Shown piece after piece: positions 55,983 through 64,000 of a DNA stretch of 64,000 nt. The notes under the pieces are model-generated. The model was not told the origin of the DNA and did not search any database. It was given only the letters and a program-made list of their open reading frames with translations. The position numbers and the translations under genes are program-made. This DNA comes from Pseudomonas moraviensis (GTDB taxonomy: Bacteria > Pseudomonadota > Gammaproteobacteria > Pseudomonadales > Pseudomonadaceae). The DNA lies in contig NZ_LT629788.1 in assembly GCF_900105805.1 (NCBI RefSeq), positions 806,001 through 870,000 of the forward strand, in the 5' to 3' direction. Every line of letters begins with the position of its first letter. The stretch's first letter is position 1.

Positions 55983-56756
55983 ATGGCTCACACCTTGAGC
56001 GGCCCTGGCAAAGCCAGACCAACCGCAACGCTGAATCTGCAAACCGAGGCGATCAACACGGCTCGCAACGAACTCGCCGCGTGCTTTCAACTGGCGGCTG
56101 TGCATGGCCTGGAGGAGGGCATCTGCAATCACTTTTCGGCGATGCTGCCGGGGCATGATGATCTGTTTCTGGTCAATCCCTATGGCTACGCTTTCTCGGA
56201 AGTGACCGCGCAGAATCTGCTGGTCTGCGATTTCGCCGGCAACGTGGTCGCTGGCGAGGGCGAGCCCGAAGCCACGGCGTTCTACATCCACGCGCGCCTG
56301 CACAAACAGTTGCCACGGGTAAAAGTTGCGTTCCACACGCACATGCCGCACGCCACGGCGTTGTGCCTGCTGCAAGGCCCGCCGCTGCTGTGGCTGGGGC
56401 AGACCGCGCTGAAGTTCTACGGACGCACGGCGGTGGACGAGGATTACCACGGCCTCGCGCTGGACGCATCCGAAGGCGACCGCATCGCCAGCGTCATGGG
56501 CGACGCCGATATTCTTTTTCTGAAAAACCACGGTGTGATCGTTGCCGCGCCGACTATCGCCGAAGCCTGGGATGATCTGTATTACCTGGAACGCGCCGCG
56601 CAGGTTCAACTGCTGGCCATGGCCACCCAGCGCGAATTGAAACCGGTGCCGCATGCCATAGCGCAGCGCGCCAGCGAGCAAATGCGTGAAGGCGATGCGC
56701 AAAGTGCTCGCGCGCACCTGAGCAGCGCGATGCGGCGGCTGGCCCTGCACAACTGA
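55983..56756 (+). CDS. class II aldolase/adducin family protein
   Basis: A 257-aa protein: 'GICNHFSAMLPGHDDLFLVN', 'HTHMPHATALC' (zinc His) and 'DADILFLKNHGVIVAAPTIA', the class II aldolase signature. The substrate is unknown; pairing with a HAD hydrolase and LysR regulator suggests a small catabolic unit. RBS AAGGAG lies 6 nt upstream. Confidence 0.88.
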   Translation: MAHTLSGPGKARPTATLNLQTEAINTARNELAACFQLAAVHGLEEGICNHFSAMLPGHDDLFLVNPYGYAFSEVTAQNLLVCDFAGNVVAGEGEPEATAFYIHARLHKQLPRVKVAFHTHMPHATALCLLQGPPLLWLGQTALKFYGRTAVDEDYHGLALDASEGDRIASVMGDADILFLKNHGVIVAAPTIAEAWDDLYYLERAAQVQLLAMATQRELKPVPHAIAQRASEQMREGDAQSARAHLSSAMRRLALHN

Positions 56757-56924
56757 TTAACCGGAAAGAAGCAATCGCAAATAAATCGACGAAAAGCGAT
56801 CATCCAAACTCGCGAGGCGCCGATAACTGGGCGGGAGGCGGGCGTTTGCTCCGTGCATCCCGGTGGGCTACGCTCACGAACACAAGGGTTTCGGGCTCGC
56901 GCCCCTGTCGTACCTGCCCAGGAC

Positions 56925-58499
56925 ATGCTTTTGCCAATCCCCATTCACGATCCGCATCAAGCCCCCGGCACGCTCAAGCGCCTGCCGCTACGCAAAGCGG
57001 CGGTGCTGTTCATCGTTGCGGTGAGCCTGTGCCTGTGCGGCTTGTTGTATCTGCAACTGGAGCAGTCGCGGCGGCAGGATCTGGCGGTGGCGAAGATGGC
57101 TTCGGGCAACCTGACCCGAGCCATGGCCCAGCAGGCCGAAGACACCGTGCGGGCAGCGGATCTGGTGATGACCAGCCTGGTCGACTGGATTCAGGATGAC
57201 GGTTACGGAGCGGTGCAGCGTCCTCGATTACAAAGGATCTTCGCCCGCCGCGCGCAGCAGCTGGATCAGTTGCACGGCATCTTTCTGTTTGATCGCGAGG
57301 GGCAGTGGGTCATCACTTCGTTCGCCAATCTGCCCCGTGGCAAGGGCGTGGCCGATCGCGAATATTTCAAGTTCCATCAGCAGAATGCCTCGACCGTGGC
57401 GCACATCGGCCCGGCGATTCGCAGCCGTGAAAATGGCGAGTGGATCATCCCGATCTCCAGACGCGTCAACGACCAGGTTGGCAATTTTCAGGGCGTGCTG
57501 ATGGCCGGCATCCGCATGTCGTACTTCGATCAGTTCTTCAAAAGTTTCAGCCTTGATGACAGCGGCATCATGTTCATGGCGTTGACCGACGGCACCTTGC
57601 TGGCGCGACGGCCTTTCGATGAGTCGCTGATCAATACCTCGGTAGCCCACGGCGAGATCTATCAAACCTTGTTGCCCAACGCTAACGCGGGCACGGCGAT
57701 GCTCAATTCAGTGGTCGATGGCGTGACCCGCTTGTATGGCTATCGACAGCTCGCCTCGTATCCGCTGGTGGTCTCCGCCGCGACTTCGCAAGACACCATT
57801 CTGCAGGGCTGGCACGACCGCGCTTTCCAGTCCAGCGTGATTGTCGCGCTGGTGATTCTCGGGGTTGGCCTGTTCGGCTGGGTGTTCATCCATCAGGTGC
57901 GCGATGGTGAGCGCATCGAGAAAAACCTGCGCAAGGCGCAACTGGCGCTGGAGCAGATCGCCACCCACGACAGCCTTACCGGACTGGCTAATCGACGCTT
58001 GTTCGAGCGTTCGCTGGACATCGAATTTGCCCGTGGCGCGCGCCAGGTGAGTCCGGTCAGCCTGATCATGCTGGATATCGATTTCTTCAAGCGCTACAAC
58101 GACGCTTACGGCCATGTCGCCGGCGATCAATGCCTGGCGCAAGTGGCGCAAGTGGTGAAGACCTGCTGCCAGCGCAAGTCGGATCTGGCGGTGCGTTACG
58201 GTGGTGAAGAGTTCGCGGTGCTGTTGCCGGACACCGATATCAATGGGGCACTGGCAATCGCCGGGCAGATACGCCGCAGCGTGATCGACAAGCACATCAT
58301 TCACAGTGGCTCGCCGACCGGTTATCTCACCGTGAGCCTGGGCTGTTATTCATTTATTCCCCATGGCAATGACAGCCCGCAGGTGTTTATCCAGCGTGCA
58401 GATGCGGCGTTGTATCAGGCGAAAAATGCCGGGCGTAATCGGGCGGCGGTGTTTGCGCCGGAAGAAGGTTTTGCCGAGCTGATGCGTTCGGATCGCTGA
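56925..58499 (+). CDS. membrane-bound diguanylate cyclase with periplasmic dCache-like sensor
   Basis: A 524-aa protein: TM1 ('AAVLFIVAVSLCLCGLLYLQ', ~23-42), a ~280-residue periplasmic sensor ('GIFLFDREGQWVITSFA', 'ADREYFKFHQ'), TM2 ('VIVALVILGVGLFGWVFIHQ', ~307-326) and a GGDEF domain ('DSLTGLANRRLFERSL', 'DIDFFKRYNDAYGH', active site 'RYGGEEFAVLLP' ~424-435). It makes c-di-GMP in response to an extracellular signal. The ATG at 56925 is a guess; an upstream start at 56853 is possible. Confidence 0.9.
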   Translation: MLLPIPIHDPHQAPGTLKRLPLRKAAVLFIVAVSLCLCGLLYLQLEQSRRQDLAVAKMASGNLTRAMAQQAEDTVRAADLVMTSLVDWIQDDGYGAVQRPRLQRIFARRAQQLDQLHGIFLFDREGQWVITSFANLPRGKGVADREYFKFHQQNASTVAHIGPAIRSRENGEWIIPISRRVNDQVGNFQGVLMAGIRMSYFDQFFKSFSLDDSGIMFMALTDGTLLARRPFDESLINTSVAHGEIYQTLLPNANAGTAMLNSVVDGVTRLYGYRQLASYPLVVSAATSQDTILQGWHDRAFQSSVIVALVILGVGLFGWVFIHQVRDGERIEKNLRKAQLALEQIATHDSLTGLANRRLFERSLDIEFARGARQVSPVSLIMLDIDFFKRYNDAYGHVAGDQCLAQVAQVVKTCCQRKSDLAVRYGGEEFAVLLPDTDINGALAIAGQIRRSVIDKHIIHSGSPTGYLTVSLGCYSFIPHGNDSPQVFIQRADAALYQAKNAGRNRAAVFAPEEGFAELMRSDR

Positions 58500-58525
58500 T
58501 TCTTTCAATTCACATAAATAGAAAG

Positions 58526-58613
58526 TGGGAGCGAGCCTGCTCGCGAAGAGGGCATGTCAGTCACGATATTTGTTGACTGATACACCACTTTCGCGAGCAG
58601 CCTCGCTCCCACA
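58526..58613. repeat. Pseudomonas REP-type inverted repeat pair
   Basis: 'GTGGGAGCGAGCCTGCTCGCGA' (outline) and its inverse 'TCGCGAGCAGCCTCGCTCCCAC', with ~45 bp between. A related pair (TAGGAGTGAGCCTGCTCGCGA) is at 59640-59730. The family is common in fluorescent Pseudomonas. Confidence 0.9.
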
Positions 58614-58658
58614 AGGGTCCTGATGTATTCAGGACTATCTGGGATGACTCTTGTTCGT

Positions 58659-58991
58659 TCAGCCGCCCGTGCCACCGCCCGCGCCACCTGTGCCGCCGCC
58701 GGCCGAACCGGTGCCGCCACCCGCGCCGGAACCGGAGCCGCTGGCGCCGCCATTGGTGCCCGTGCCGGTGCCCATGCTCGAACCAGTGCCCGTGCCCGTG
58801 CCGTTGTTGGTGCCGGAGCCGGTGCTGCCCGATGGCGAGCCCGGGGTGTTGTCTGGCGGCATGGTCGAGCTGGTGGGGCCGCCTGACTTGGTGCCCGTCG
58901 CGTCGGTGCTGTCATTGGCGGCGAAGCTGGCGGCAGATGCCGTGGCGAGCAGGCCGGCCAACAACAACGAAGTGAATTTGCGCGTCATCAT
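58659..58991 (-). CDS. secreted Gly/Ser/Thr-rich low-complexity protein
   Basis: A 110-aa protein: signal peptide 'MMTRKFTSLLLAGLLATASA' then AANDSTDATG and a mature part of almost only G, S, T, N, A in TGTG and GGTG repeats. Probably an extracellular or periplasmic disordered protein. Function unknown. Two adjacent ATGs (58986 and 58989) follow AGGAG. Confidence 0.7.
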   Translation of the reverse strand: MMTRKFTSLLLAGLLATASAASFAANDSTDATGTKSGGPTSSTMPPDNTPGSPSGSTGSGTNNGTGTGTGSSMGTGTGTNGGASGSGSGAGGGTGSAGGGTGGAGGGTGG

Positions 58992-59180
58992 GGTACGTCT
59001 CCTGATAAAGGGGATTACCTGATATTGGTCTCGCGCGCCCAAGCCTTGGTGCCGGTCGAGTGACGAGCGGTCAGTTGCCGCGCTGAGTGGCCTACCGTTC
59101 TTCTGCAATATTGGCTATTTGCCGAACCACCCCCGGGTACTAACGTAGCCACACATTCAATCGCTACCCCGGAGCCCACC

Positions 59181-59621
59181 ATGCAACCTCGTGCCGATTT
59201 CTACACCGCTTCCCCTGATGCCCTGAAAGCGATGATGGCGCTGGAAAATGCCGTCTCGAAACTGCCGCTGGAAAAGAGCCTGATCGAACTGGTCAAGCTG
59301 CGCGCTTCGCAGATCAACGGCTGCGCCTTCTGCATCGACATGCACACCGCCGACGCCATCAAGGATGGCGAAACCCCGCGTCGCCTGTTCGCCGTGACGG
59401 CATGGCGCGAAGCGCCGTTCTTCAGCGAGCGCGAACGTGCCGCGCTGCTGTGGACCGAATCCCTGACGCAACTGAGCCTGACCCACGCACCCGACGAAGA
59501 CTATGACGTGGTGGCTGCGCAATTCTCGCCGAAGGAACTGGTTGACCTGACCGTGGCAATCAACACCATCAATGGCTGGAATCGCCTGGCGGTGGGCTTC
59601 CGCAAACTGCCGCAGGCTTAA
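59181..59621 (+). CDS. carboxymuconolactone decarboxylase/AhpD-like protein
   Basis: A 146-aa all-helical protein: 'LVKLRASQINGCAFCIDMHT' with the CxxC-x3-H active site (Cys~49, Cys~52, His~56) of AhpD-type peroxidases, and 'TVAINTINGWNRLAVGF'. It is likely an alkylhydroperoxidase-type antioxidant protein rather than a true decarboxylase. RBS GGAG upstream of the ATG. Confidence 0.92.
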   Translation: MQPRADFYTASPDALKAMMALENAVSKLPLEKSLIELVKLRASQINGCAFCIDMHTADAIKDGETPRRLFAVTAWREAPFFSERERAALLWTESLTQLSLTHAPDEDYDVVAAQFSPKELVDLTVAINTINGWNRLAVGFRKLPQA

Positions 59622-59637
59622 GTCCAACGCACATCCC

Positions 59638-59732
59638 CTGTAGGAGTGAGCCTGCTCGCGATAGCAGTATGTCAGTCACCATGTTTGCTACCTGACACAC
59701 CGCTATCGCGAGCAGGCTCACTCCTACAAGGG
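59638..59732. repeat. Pseudomonas REP-type inverted repeat pair (second)
   Basis: 'TAGGAGTGAGCCTGCTCGCG' and 'CGCGAGCAGGCTCACTCCTA' in inverted orientation, of the same family as the repeat at 58526-58613. Confidence 0.9.
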
Positions 59733-59737
59733 AATCT

Positions 59738-61330
59738 TCAATGTGCTTGTGAAGTCGGCGCGGCCGGTGGTTGCACCTTGCGCATCAAGGGCACCATCGC
59801 CGTGGCGATGATGAAGCAGACCATGATCATCAGAAACGTATCGCCATAGGTCTGCGTCTGCGCCTCGCGATACGTCACCAGCCACAACTGGCGCAGGCTG
59901 GCAGTGACGCCGACATCGCCGCTCTGGCCGAGATGGGCGAAGTTGCCGCCGACCTGCGACAGCCACTGATTCATCGCCTCATTGCTGCTGTTCAAATGCT
60001 CGGCCAACCGGGTGAAATGCAGGTTGGTGCGGTCATTGAGAATCGTCGCGCAGGCCGCGATGCCAATCGCACCGCCGAGGTTGCGCATCAGGTTGAACAA
60101 CCCTGACGCGTGCTTGAGTCGCGCCGGTGCCAGTCCACCCAACGTCAACGTCACCGCGGGCGGCACCGCCAGTTGCTGGGCAATCCCGCGTAGCGCTTGC
60201 GGCAGCATCAATTCCCCGGCGCCCCAGTCGTGGGTGATCGGGCTGAACTCCCACATCGACAAGGCAAACAGGCCCAGGCCGAGCATCATGATCCAGCGCA
60301 GATCGATGCGATTGGCCAGAAAGGCATACAGCGGAATCGCCAGAATCTGGAACACCCCGGTGGAGAAAACCGCCATACCAATGTCCAGCGCGCTGTAGCC
60401 GCGCACGCGTCCGAGAAACAGCGGCGTCAGGTAGATCGTCGCGAACAGGCCGATGCCGGTGACGAAGGAAAAGAAGCAGCCGAGGGCGAAATTGCGGTCT
60501 TTCAAGGCGCGCAGATCGACGATCGGATTGGCTACATGCAGCGTACGGCCAATGAAGGCCAGCCCGGCCAGGCCGCTGATCCACGCGGTGATGAGGATCG
60601 TCTGGTCGCTGAACCAGTTCCAGCGCGGGCCTTCTTCGAGGGTGTATTCCAGGCAACCGAGGAACAGCGCGAGAAAGACCATGCTCAGGTAGTCCGCACC
60701 CTTGAGCAGCGACAGTTCCGGCTGATCGATCCTGACCAGCATCGGCACCGCCACGGCGACGAAAATCCCCGGCACCAGATTGATATAGAACAGCCAGTGC
60801 CAAGAAGAAATGTCAGTAATCCAGCCACCGATCACCGGCCCCAGCGTCGGTGCCAGCGAAGCCACCGCGCCGATGGTCGCGGCGGCAATCACCCGTTGCT
60901 TGCCAGTGAAGAAAAAGAACGCGGTGGTAAACACCAGCGGAATCATCGAGCCGCCGAGAAAGCCTTGCAATGCGCGGAAGGCGATCATGCTCTGGATGTT
61001 CCAGGCCAGGCCGCAGAGCAGACTGGCGAGGGTGAAACCGACTGCCGAGGCGCAGAACAGCCAGCGCGTGGAAAACACCCGCGACAACCAGCCCGACAAC
61101 GGAATCACGATGATTTCGGCGATCAGGTAGCTGGTCTGCACCCACGCAGTTTCGTCGGTGCCGGCGGACAGGCCTCCGCCGATATCGCGCAGCGACGCCG
61201 AGACGATCTGGATATCCAGCAGGGCGATGAACATGCCGATGCACATGGTGGCGAAGGCAAACACCTTGGTCGCAGTGCTCATGTCTGCCGCATTGAACGG
61301 TTGCGCAGGAGCGGCGAGGCGGGTGCTCAT
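59738..61330 (-). CDS. DHA2-family MFS drug efflux transporter (EmrB-like)
   Basis: A 530-aa inner membrane protein with about 14 transmembrane segments: 'MFIALLDIQIVSASLRDIGG' (motif D1-type), 'ETAWVQTSYLIAEI', and 'RALQGFLGGSMIPLVFTTAF' (motif C region). Proton-driven export of toxic compounds together with EmrA and an outer membrane TolC-like protein. It overlaps the emrA-like stop (ATGA). Confidence 0.92.
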   Translation of the reverse strand: MSTRLAAPAQPFNAADMSTATKVFAFATMCIGMFIALLDIQIVSASLRDIGGGLSAGTDETAWVQTSYLIAEIIVIPLSGWLSRVFSTRWLFCASAVGFTLASLLCGLAWNIQSMIAFRALQGFLGGSMIPLVFTTAFFFFTGKQRVIAAATIGAVASLAPTLGPVIGGWITDISSWHWLFYINLVPGIFVAVAVPMLVRIDQPELSLLKGADYLSMVFLALFLGCLEYTLEEGPRWNWFSDQTILITAWISGLAGLAFIGRTLHVANPIVDLRALKDRNFALGCFFSFVTGIGLFATIYLTPLFLGRVRGYSALDIGMAVFSTGVFQILAIPLYAFLANRIDLRWIMMLGLGLFALSMWEFSPITHDWGAGELMLPQALRGIAQQLAVPPAVTLTLGGLAPARLKHASGLFNLMRNLGGAIGIAACATILNDRTNLHFTRLAEHLNSSNEAMNQWLSQVGGNFAHLGQSGDVGVTASLRQLWLVTYREAQTQTYGDTFLMIMVCFIIATAMVPLMRKVQPPAAPTSQAH

Positions 61331-62436
61331 GGCGCGACAGCCACGGCGGGGGTTTGCGGCTCGGCGCGGGTGTCGACTTCAGCGGTCACCGACAGACCCG
61401 GGCGCAGGTGACCGAGCACACCATCGGCCGGATCAAGGACGATTCTGACCGGCACGCGCTGAACGATTTTAGTGAAGTTGCCGGTGGCGTTTTCCGGCGG
61501 CAACACGCTGAACAGTGAGCCGGTCGCCGGGGCGAGGCTGTCGAGATGGCCGTGGAATTCCTGCCCGGACAGCACGTCGGCGCGGATGCTCACGCGTTGC
61601 CCGGGTTTCATCCGCGCCAGTTGATCTTCCTTGAAATTGGCATCGACCCACAGACCGCTGGCCGGCACCACCGACAGTTGTTGCGAACCGGCCTGGGCAT
61701 AGGCGCCGACCCTGGCGCGGCGATTGCCGATCACCCCATCGACCGGCGCGCGCAGTTCGGTGTAACCGAGGTTCAACTCGGCCAGATCACGTTCAGCGCG
61801 GGCCTGCTGCAGGGCGGCGCGGGCTTGTTGTTTTTGGGTTTCGATCACCGCCAGTTGCCGTTGCGCGGCGAGCAGTTCGGCCTGCGCTCGGGCGCTCAGG
61901 GCTTGCGCGGTCTTGAACGTGGCGTCAGCGCGCTGCGCACTTTCCACCGACACTGCGTTGCTGCTCACCAGACGTTTGTAGCGTGTGTTGTCATCCCGTG
62001 ACCGCGCCGTTTCCGCGCTTGCTGCGTCGATACCGGCGCGGGCCTGACCGATCACCGCGTGCTGCAATTGCTCGGTGGCGTCGAGGTTGGCCAGCAGCGC
62101 TTGTTCCGCCGCCACAGCGCCTTCGGCCTTGGCCAGATTGGCGCGATAGTCCCGGGCATCGAGGCGGATCAACACATCGCCGGCCTTGACCGACTGGTTG
62201 TCGCCCACCAGCACCTCTTCGATGTAACCGGCCACTTTCGGCCCGATCACTGTGACGTTGCCACCGATGTAGGCATCGTCGGTCTCCTCCAGAAAGCGTC
62301 CGGCGCCCCACCAGTGCAAGGCGTACATGCCCGCCAGGATCAACACCAGCAAAACGCTGCCGGCGATCAACAGGCGTTTGAACAGGGGAGGCCGGGTCTT
62401 GACCGGAACAGAATCGGGGGAGGGCATGCTGGTCAT
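61327..62436 (-). CDS. HlyD/EmrA-type membrane fusion protein
   Basis: A 369-aa periplasmic adaptor: one N-terminal TM ('LLIAGSVLLVLILAGMYALH', ~25-44), lipoyl halves 'VAGYIEEVLVGDNQSVKAGD' and 'LRAPVDGVIGNRRARVGAYA', and a coiled coil between ('AQALSARAQAELLAAQRQLA'). It bridges the EmrB-like pump to the outer membrane. First gene of the pump operon; divergent from nothing directly, 97 nt past the AraC-type gene stop. Confidence 0.92.
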   Translation of the reverse strand: MTSMPSPDSVPVKTRPPLFKRLLIAGSVLLVLILAGMYALHWWGAGRFLEETDDAYIGGNVTVIGPKVAGYIEEVLVGDNQSVKAGDVLIRLDARDYRANLAKAEGAVAAEQALLANLDATEQLQHAVIGQARAGIDAASAETARSRDDNTRYKRLVSSNAVSVESAQRADATFKTAQALSARAQAELLAAQRQLAVIETQKQQARAALQQARAERDLAELNLGYTELRAPVDGVIGNRRARVGAYAQAGSQQLSVVPASGLWVDANFKEDQLARMKPGQRVSIRADVLSGQEFHGHLDSLAPATGSLFSVLPPENATGNFTKIVQRVPVRIVLDPADGVLGHLRPGLSVTAEVDTRAEPQTPAVAVAP

Positions 62437-62533
62437 GGCGTCAGTACCTGAGGAAACGGTTCGTTATTACGGCTGTAATATGACGCGAGTAATATTTCGT
62501 GGCAAATTATTTCTGCGGTCGATCGTCAGTTGC

Positions 62534-63298
62534 TTACTTGAGCCACTGGCCCGGTGTGCTGCCGGTCATTGATTTGAAAAAGGCGATGAACGCGCTGTCG
62601 CTGGCAAACCCCAACTGAAAAGCGCAGTAACTCAGGCTTCGCCCGGTGGCAAGCAGTTCGATCGCGCGCATCAAGCGCCACTGCTGACGCCATTGCTGAT
62701 AACTCATGCCGGTCTCGCGCTGGAAGATCCGCCCGATCGTGCGGCTGCTGGCGCCGATCTGCTGGTCCAGCACATGCAGCGCGGGTGGCAGGCGTTCGGG
62801 CATCGCCAGCAGCGGTGCAATTCGTTTGTCCCAAGGCAATGGCAACAGCATCGGTTGCTGCGCCGCGTCATTGATTTCACTCAGGCACAGCCCGAGCAAG
62901 TGGGCGAATTTGCCTGTTCGCCAGTCAGTGTCGAACGCCGCCGTCGCCATGGGTTCGAGCACCGCGCGCAGCAAGGGGCTGACTTCAATGACGCAGACCT
63001 CATGCGGCAACTCATGGCATAAGTCATCGACCAGGTAGATCGAACGATAATCGACGCTCTGCTGCATCACCGCGCGATGGCTGATGCCAGCCGGAATCCA
63101 TGCTGCCCGCGACGGCGGCAACAGGCACAACTGCTGCGCCAGGGTGATCCGGATGCAGCCCTGCCGGGTGTACAGCAATTGCCCGCGCCGATGCTGATGC
63201 ATACCGGAATCGTGTTCATCCAGGGTCGAGGCGAGGCCGATGACCGGGGCGGCAAAACTGTCTGCATCAAACGTCGAATGGGCATCGAGCCAGGCCAT
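62534..63298 (-). CDS. AraC-family transcriptional regulator
   Basis: A 254-aa regulator: cupin-like N-terminal sensor ('HRRGQLLYTRQGCIRITLAQ', 'LLPPSRAAWIPAGISHRAVM') and C-terminal double HTH ('SSRTIGRIFQRETGMSYQQW', 'YCAFQLGFASDSAFIAFFKS'). The start at the ATG 63296-63298 is preferred; a longer frame reaches 63487, through the promoter of the divergent MFS gene. It probably controls the EmrAB-like pump or the MFS gene. Confidence 0.9.
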   Translation of the reverse strand: MAWLDAHSTFDADSFAAPVIGLASTLDEHDSGMHQHRRGQLLYTRQGCIRITLAQQLCLLPPSRAAWIPAGISHRAVMQQSVDYRSIYLVDDLCHELPHEVCVIEVSPLLRAVLEPMATAAFDTDWRTGKFAHLLGLCLSEINDAAQQPMLLPLPWDKRIAPLLAMPERLPPALHVLDQQIGASSRTIGRIFQRETGMSYQQWRQQWRLMRAIELLATGRSLSYCAFQLGFASDSAFIAFFKSMTGSTPGQWLK

Positions 63299-63395
63299 GG
63301 GGTTGTCCGATTTCAGCGATAAATTGGCGGGGTCTGGATAATACGCCAACGGTTGGTTCTTAAACTTCTCTGCTTTCGTAGAGGAGTCGTGAGGG

Positions 63396-64000
63396 ATGAA
63401 TAACCGAAGTTTTCTGGCGCTGGCGATCGGGTTGCTGACGTTCCCGCAAATCGCGCAAACGCTGTACAGCCCGGCCTTGGCTGACATGGGGCAAGCGTTT
63501 GCTGTCGGTCCGCAAGCGGCCGCGCAGTCCCTGTCGGTATTTTTTCTGGCGTTTGCGTTCGGCGTAGTTACGTGGGGCCGCGCGTGTGATCGCTTCGGAC
63601 GGCGTCCGGTGATGCTGGCGGGACTGGCGCTTTATGCCGTAGCCATGCTGGTCGGCCTGGGGGTCAGCAGTTTCAACGCTTTGCTGTTGGTTCAAGGGCT
63701 GGCAGCGTTTGGCGCGGCGGTGGCTTCGGTGGTCACGCAAACCGTATTGCGTGATCGCTTCAAGGGTGCCGAACTGGCGCAGGTGTTCTCGCTGGTGGGC
63801 ATCGCACTGGCCGCAAGCCCGGCGATTGGATTGTTCAGCGGTGCCAGTCTGGTGCAGGTGTTCGGGTATCGCGGTGTGCTCGGCGCGTTGGTGCTGCTCG
63901 CGGCCTGTTTGTGGCTGTGGAGTTGGTACGGCCTGGCGGAGTCGCGGCCGGAACAGACGCCGGACATCCGTCTTTCCGAAACCCTCTGGCTCATGCTGCG
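63396..64000 (+). CDS. MFS transporter (Bcr/CflA-like), truncated by window edge
   Basis: The first 201 codons are present: 'LTFPQIAQTLYSPALADMGQ' (TM1), 'WGRACDRFGRRPVMLAGLAL' (MFS motif A between TM2 and TM3) and further hydrophobic helices. It is a drug/H+ antiporter of the 12-TM type by pattern, divergent from the AraC regulator. The ATG at 63396 follows GAGGAGTCGTGAGGG. The stop lies beyond the window. Confidence 0.85.
   Translation, partial: MNNRSFLALAIGLLTFPQIAQTLYSPALADMGQAFAVGPQAAAQSLSVFFLAFAFGVVTWGRACDRFGRRPVMLAGLALYAVAMLVGLGVSSFNALLLVQGLAAFGAAVASVVTQTVLRDRFKGAELAQVFSLVGIALAASPAIGLFSGASLVQVFGYRGVLGALVLLAACLWLWSWYGLAESRPEQTPDIRLSETLWLML

Noticed and set aside
60197..61411. 404-aa open frame on the plus strand over the EmrB-like gene
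   Set aside because: Low-complexity Arg/Gln/Asp-rich shadow of a clear membrane transporter gene.

Overview
The window is a piece of a Pseudomonas chromosome, most like the P. fluorescens group. The core genes fit this (uppP, dusA, a PheC-like periplasmic protein, RNase T2, an EmrAB-type efflux pair). So do two intergenic repeat families typical of these genomes: 'GATCGCAGCCTTCGGC' and 'GGGAGCGAGCCTGCTCGCGA'. About 43.6 kb is a prophage plus cargo, inserted in the 5' end of dusA and bounded by a 45-bp imperfect direct repeat (3314-3358 and 46864-46908).

Layout. 0.2-3.4 kb: an OmpR-like regulator, uppP and dusA, whose first codons are now supplied by the element. 3.5-6.2 kb: a dusA-type tyrosine integrase and an AT-rich P-loop ATPase. 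6.3-10.1 kb: a leftward early operon with mostly 4-nt overlapping junctions. It holds two PrtN-family activators, a C5 cytosine methyltransferase with a second long ORF overprinted on it, an HD-like protein with an altered HD motif, a KilAC-like protein and small unknowns. 10.3-13.5 kb: the immunity region, with a DUF2806 cargo gene, an S24 (LexA/CI/PrtR-like) repressor, a Cro-like gene and a CII-like gene. Four 17-bp sites matching ATCAAC-N5-GTTGAT sit at the control points. 13.5-16.9 kb: a Toprim/VirE-type replication protein, a putative antiterminator and a holin. 17.1-25.4 kb: a lambda-type head module (GpA terminase, gpW, portal, ClpP-like protease, gpD, gpE and connector genes). 25.4-37.8 kb: a P2/Mu-type contractile tail. 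The phage is therefore a lambda-head/P2-tail myovirus chimera. 37.9-39.9 kb: GH19 endolysin, Rz with embedded Rz1, and a Dam methylase.

The right end (40-46.9 kb) is accessory DNA, largely AT-rich. It has a scar made of an 8-bp tandem repeat, a 3' fragment of umuC/rulB and a 3' fragment of a tRNA-Ser gene. Beyond these are a HEPN-like gene with an HNH-like gene, and a leftward AAA-ATPase plus DUF4435 (Toprim-like) pair that looks like the PARIS anti-phage system (AriA/AriB). The original dusA start, cut off by integration, lies at 46861-46950.

Beyond the element are two type VI secretion cargo cassettes: PAAR, PGRP-type amidase and a small membrane protein (leftward, 47.8-49.3 kb); and PAAR, a frameshifted lipase and a lipoprotein (rightward, 52.5-54.3 kb). 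Between and after them are a DUF6124-like protein, a PheC-like protein, RNase T2, a LysR regulator beside HAD dehalogenase and class II aldolase genes, a diguanylate cyclase, an AhpD-like protein, EmrB/EmrA efflux genes, an AraC regulator and a truncated MFS gene at the window edge.

The strongest points for a second look are the PARIS-like pair, the RF2-like +1 frameshift site between tail genes E and E', the overprinted ORF on the cytosine methyltransferase, the HEPN/HNH pair and the matched operator set.
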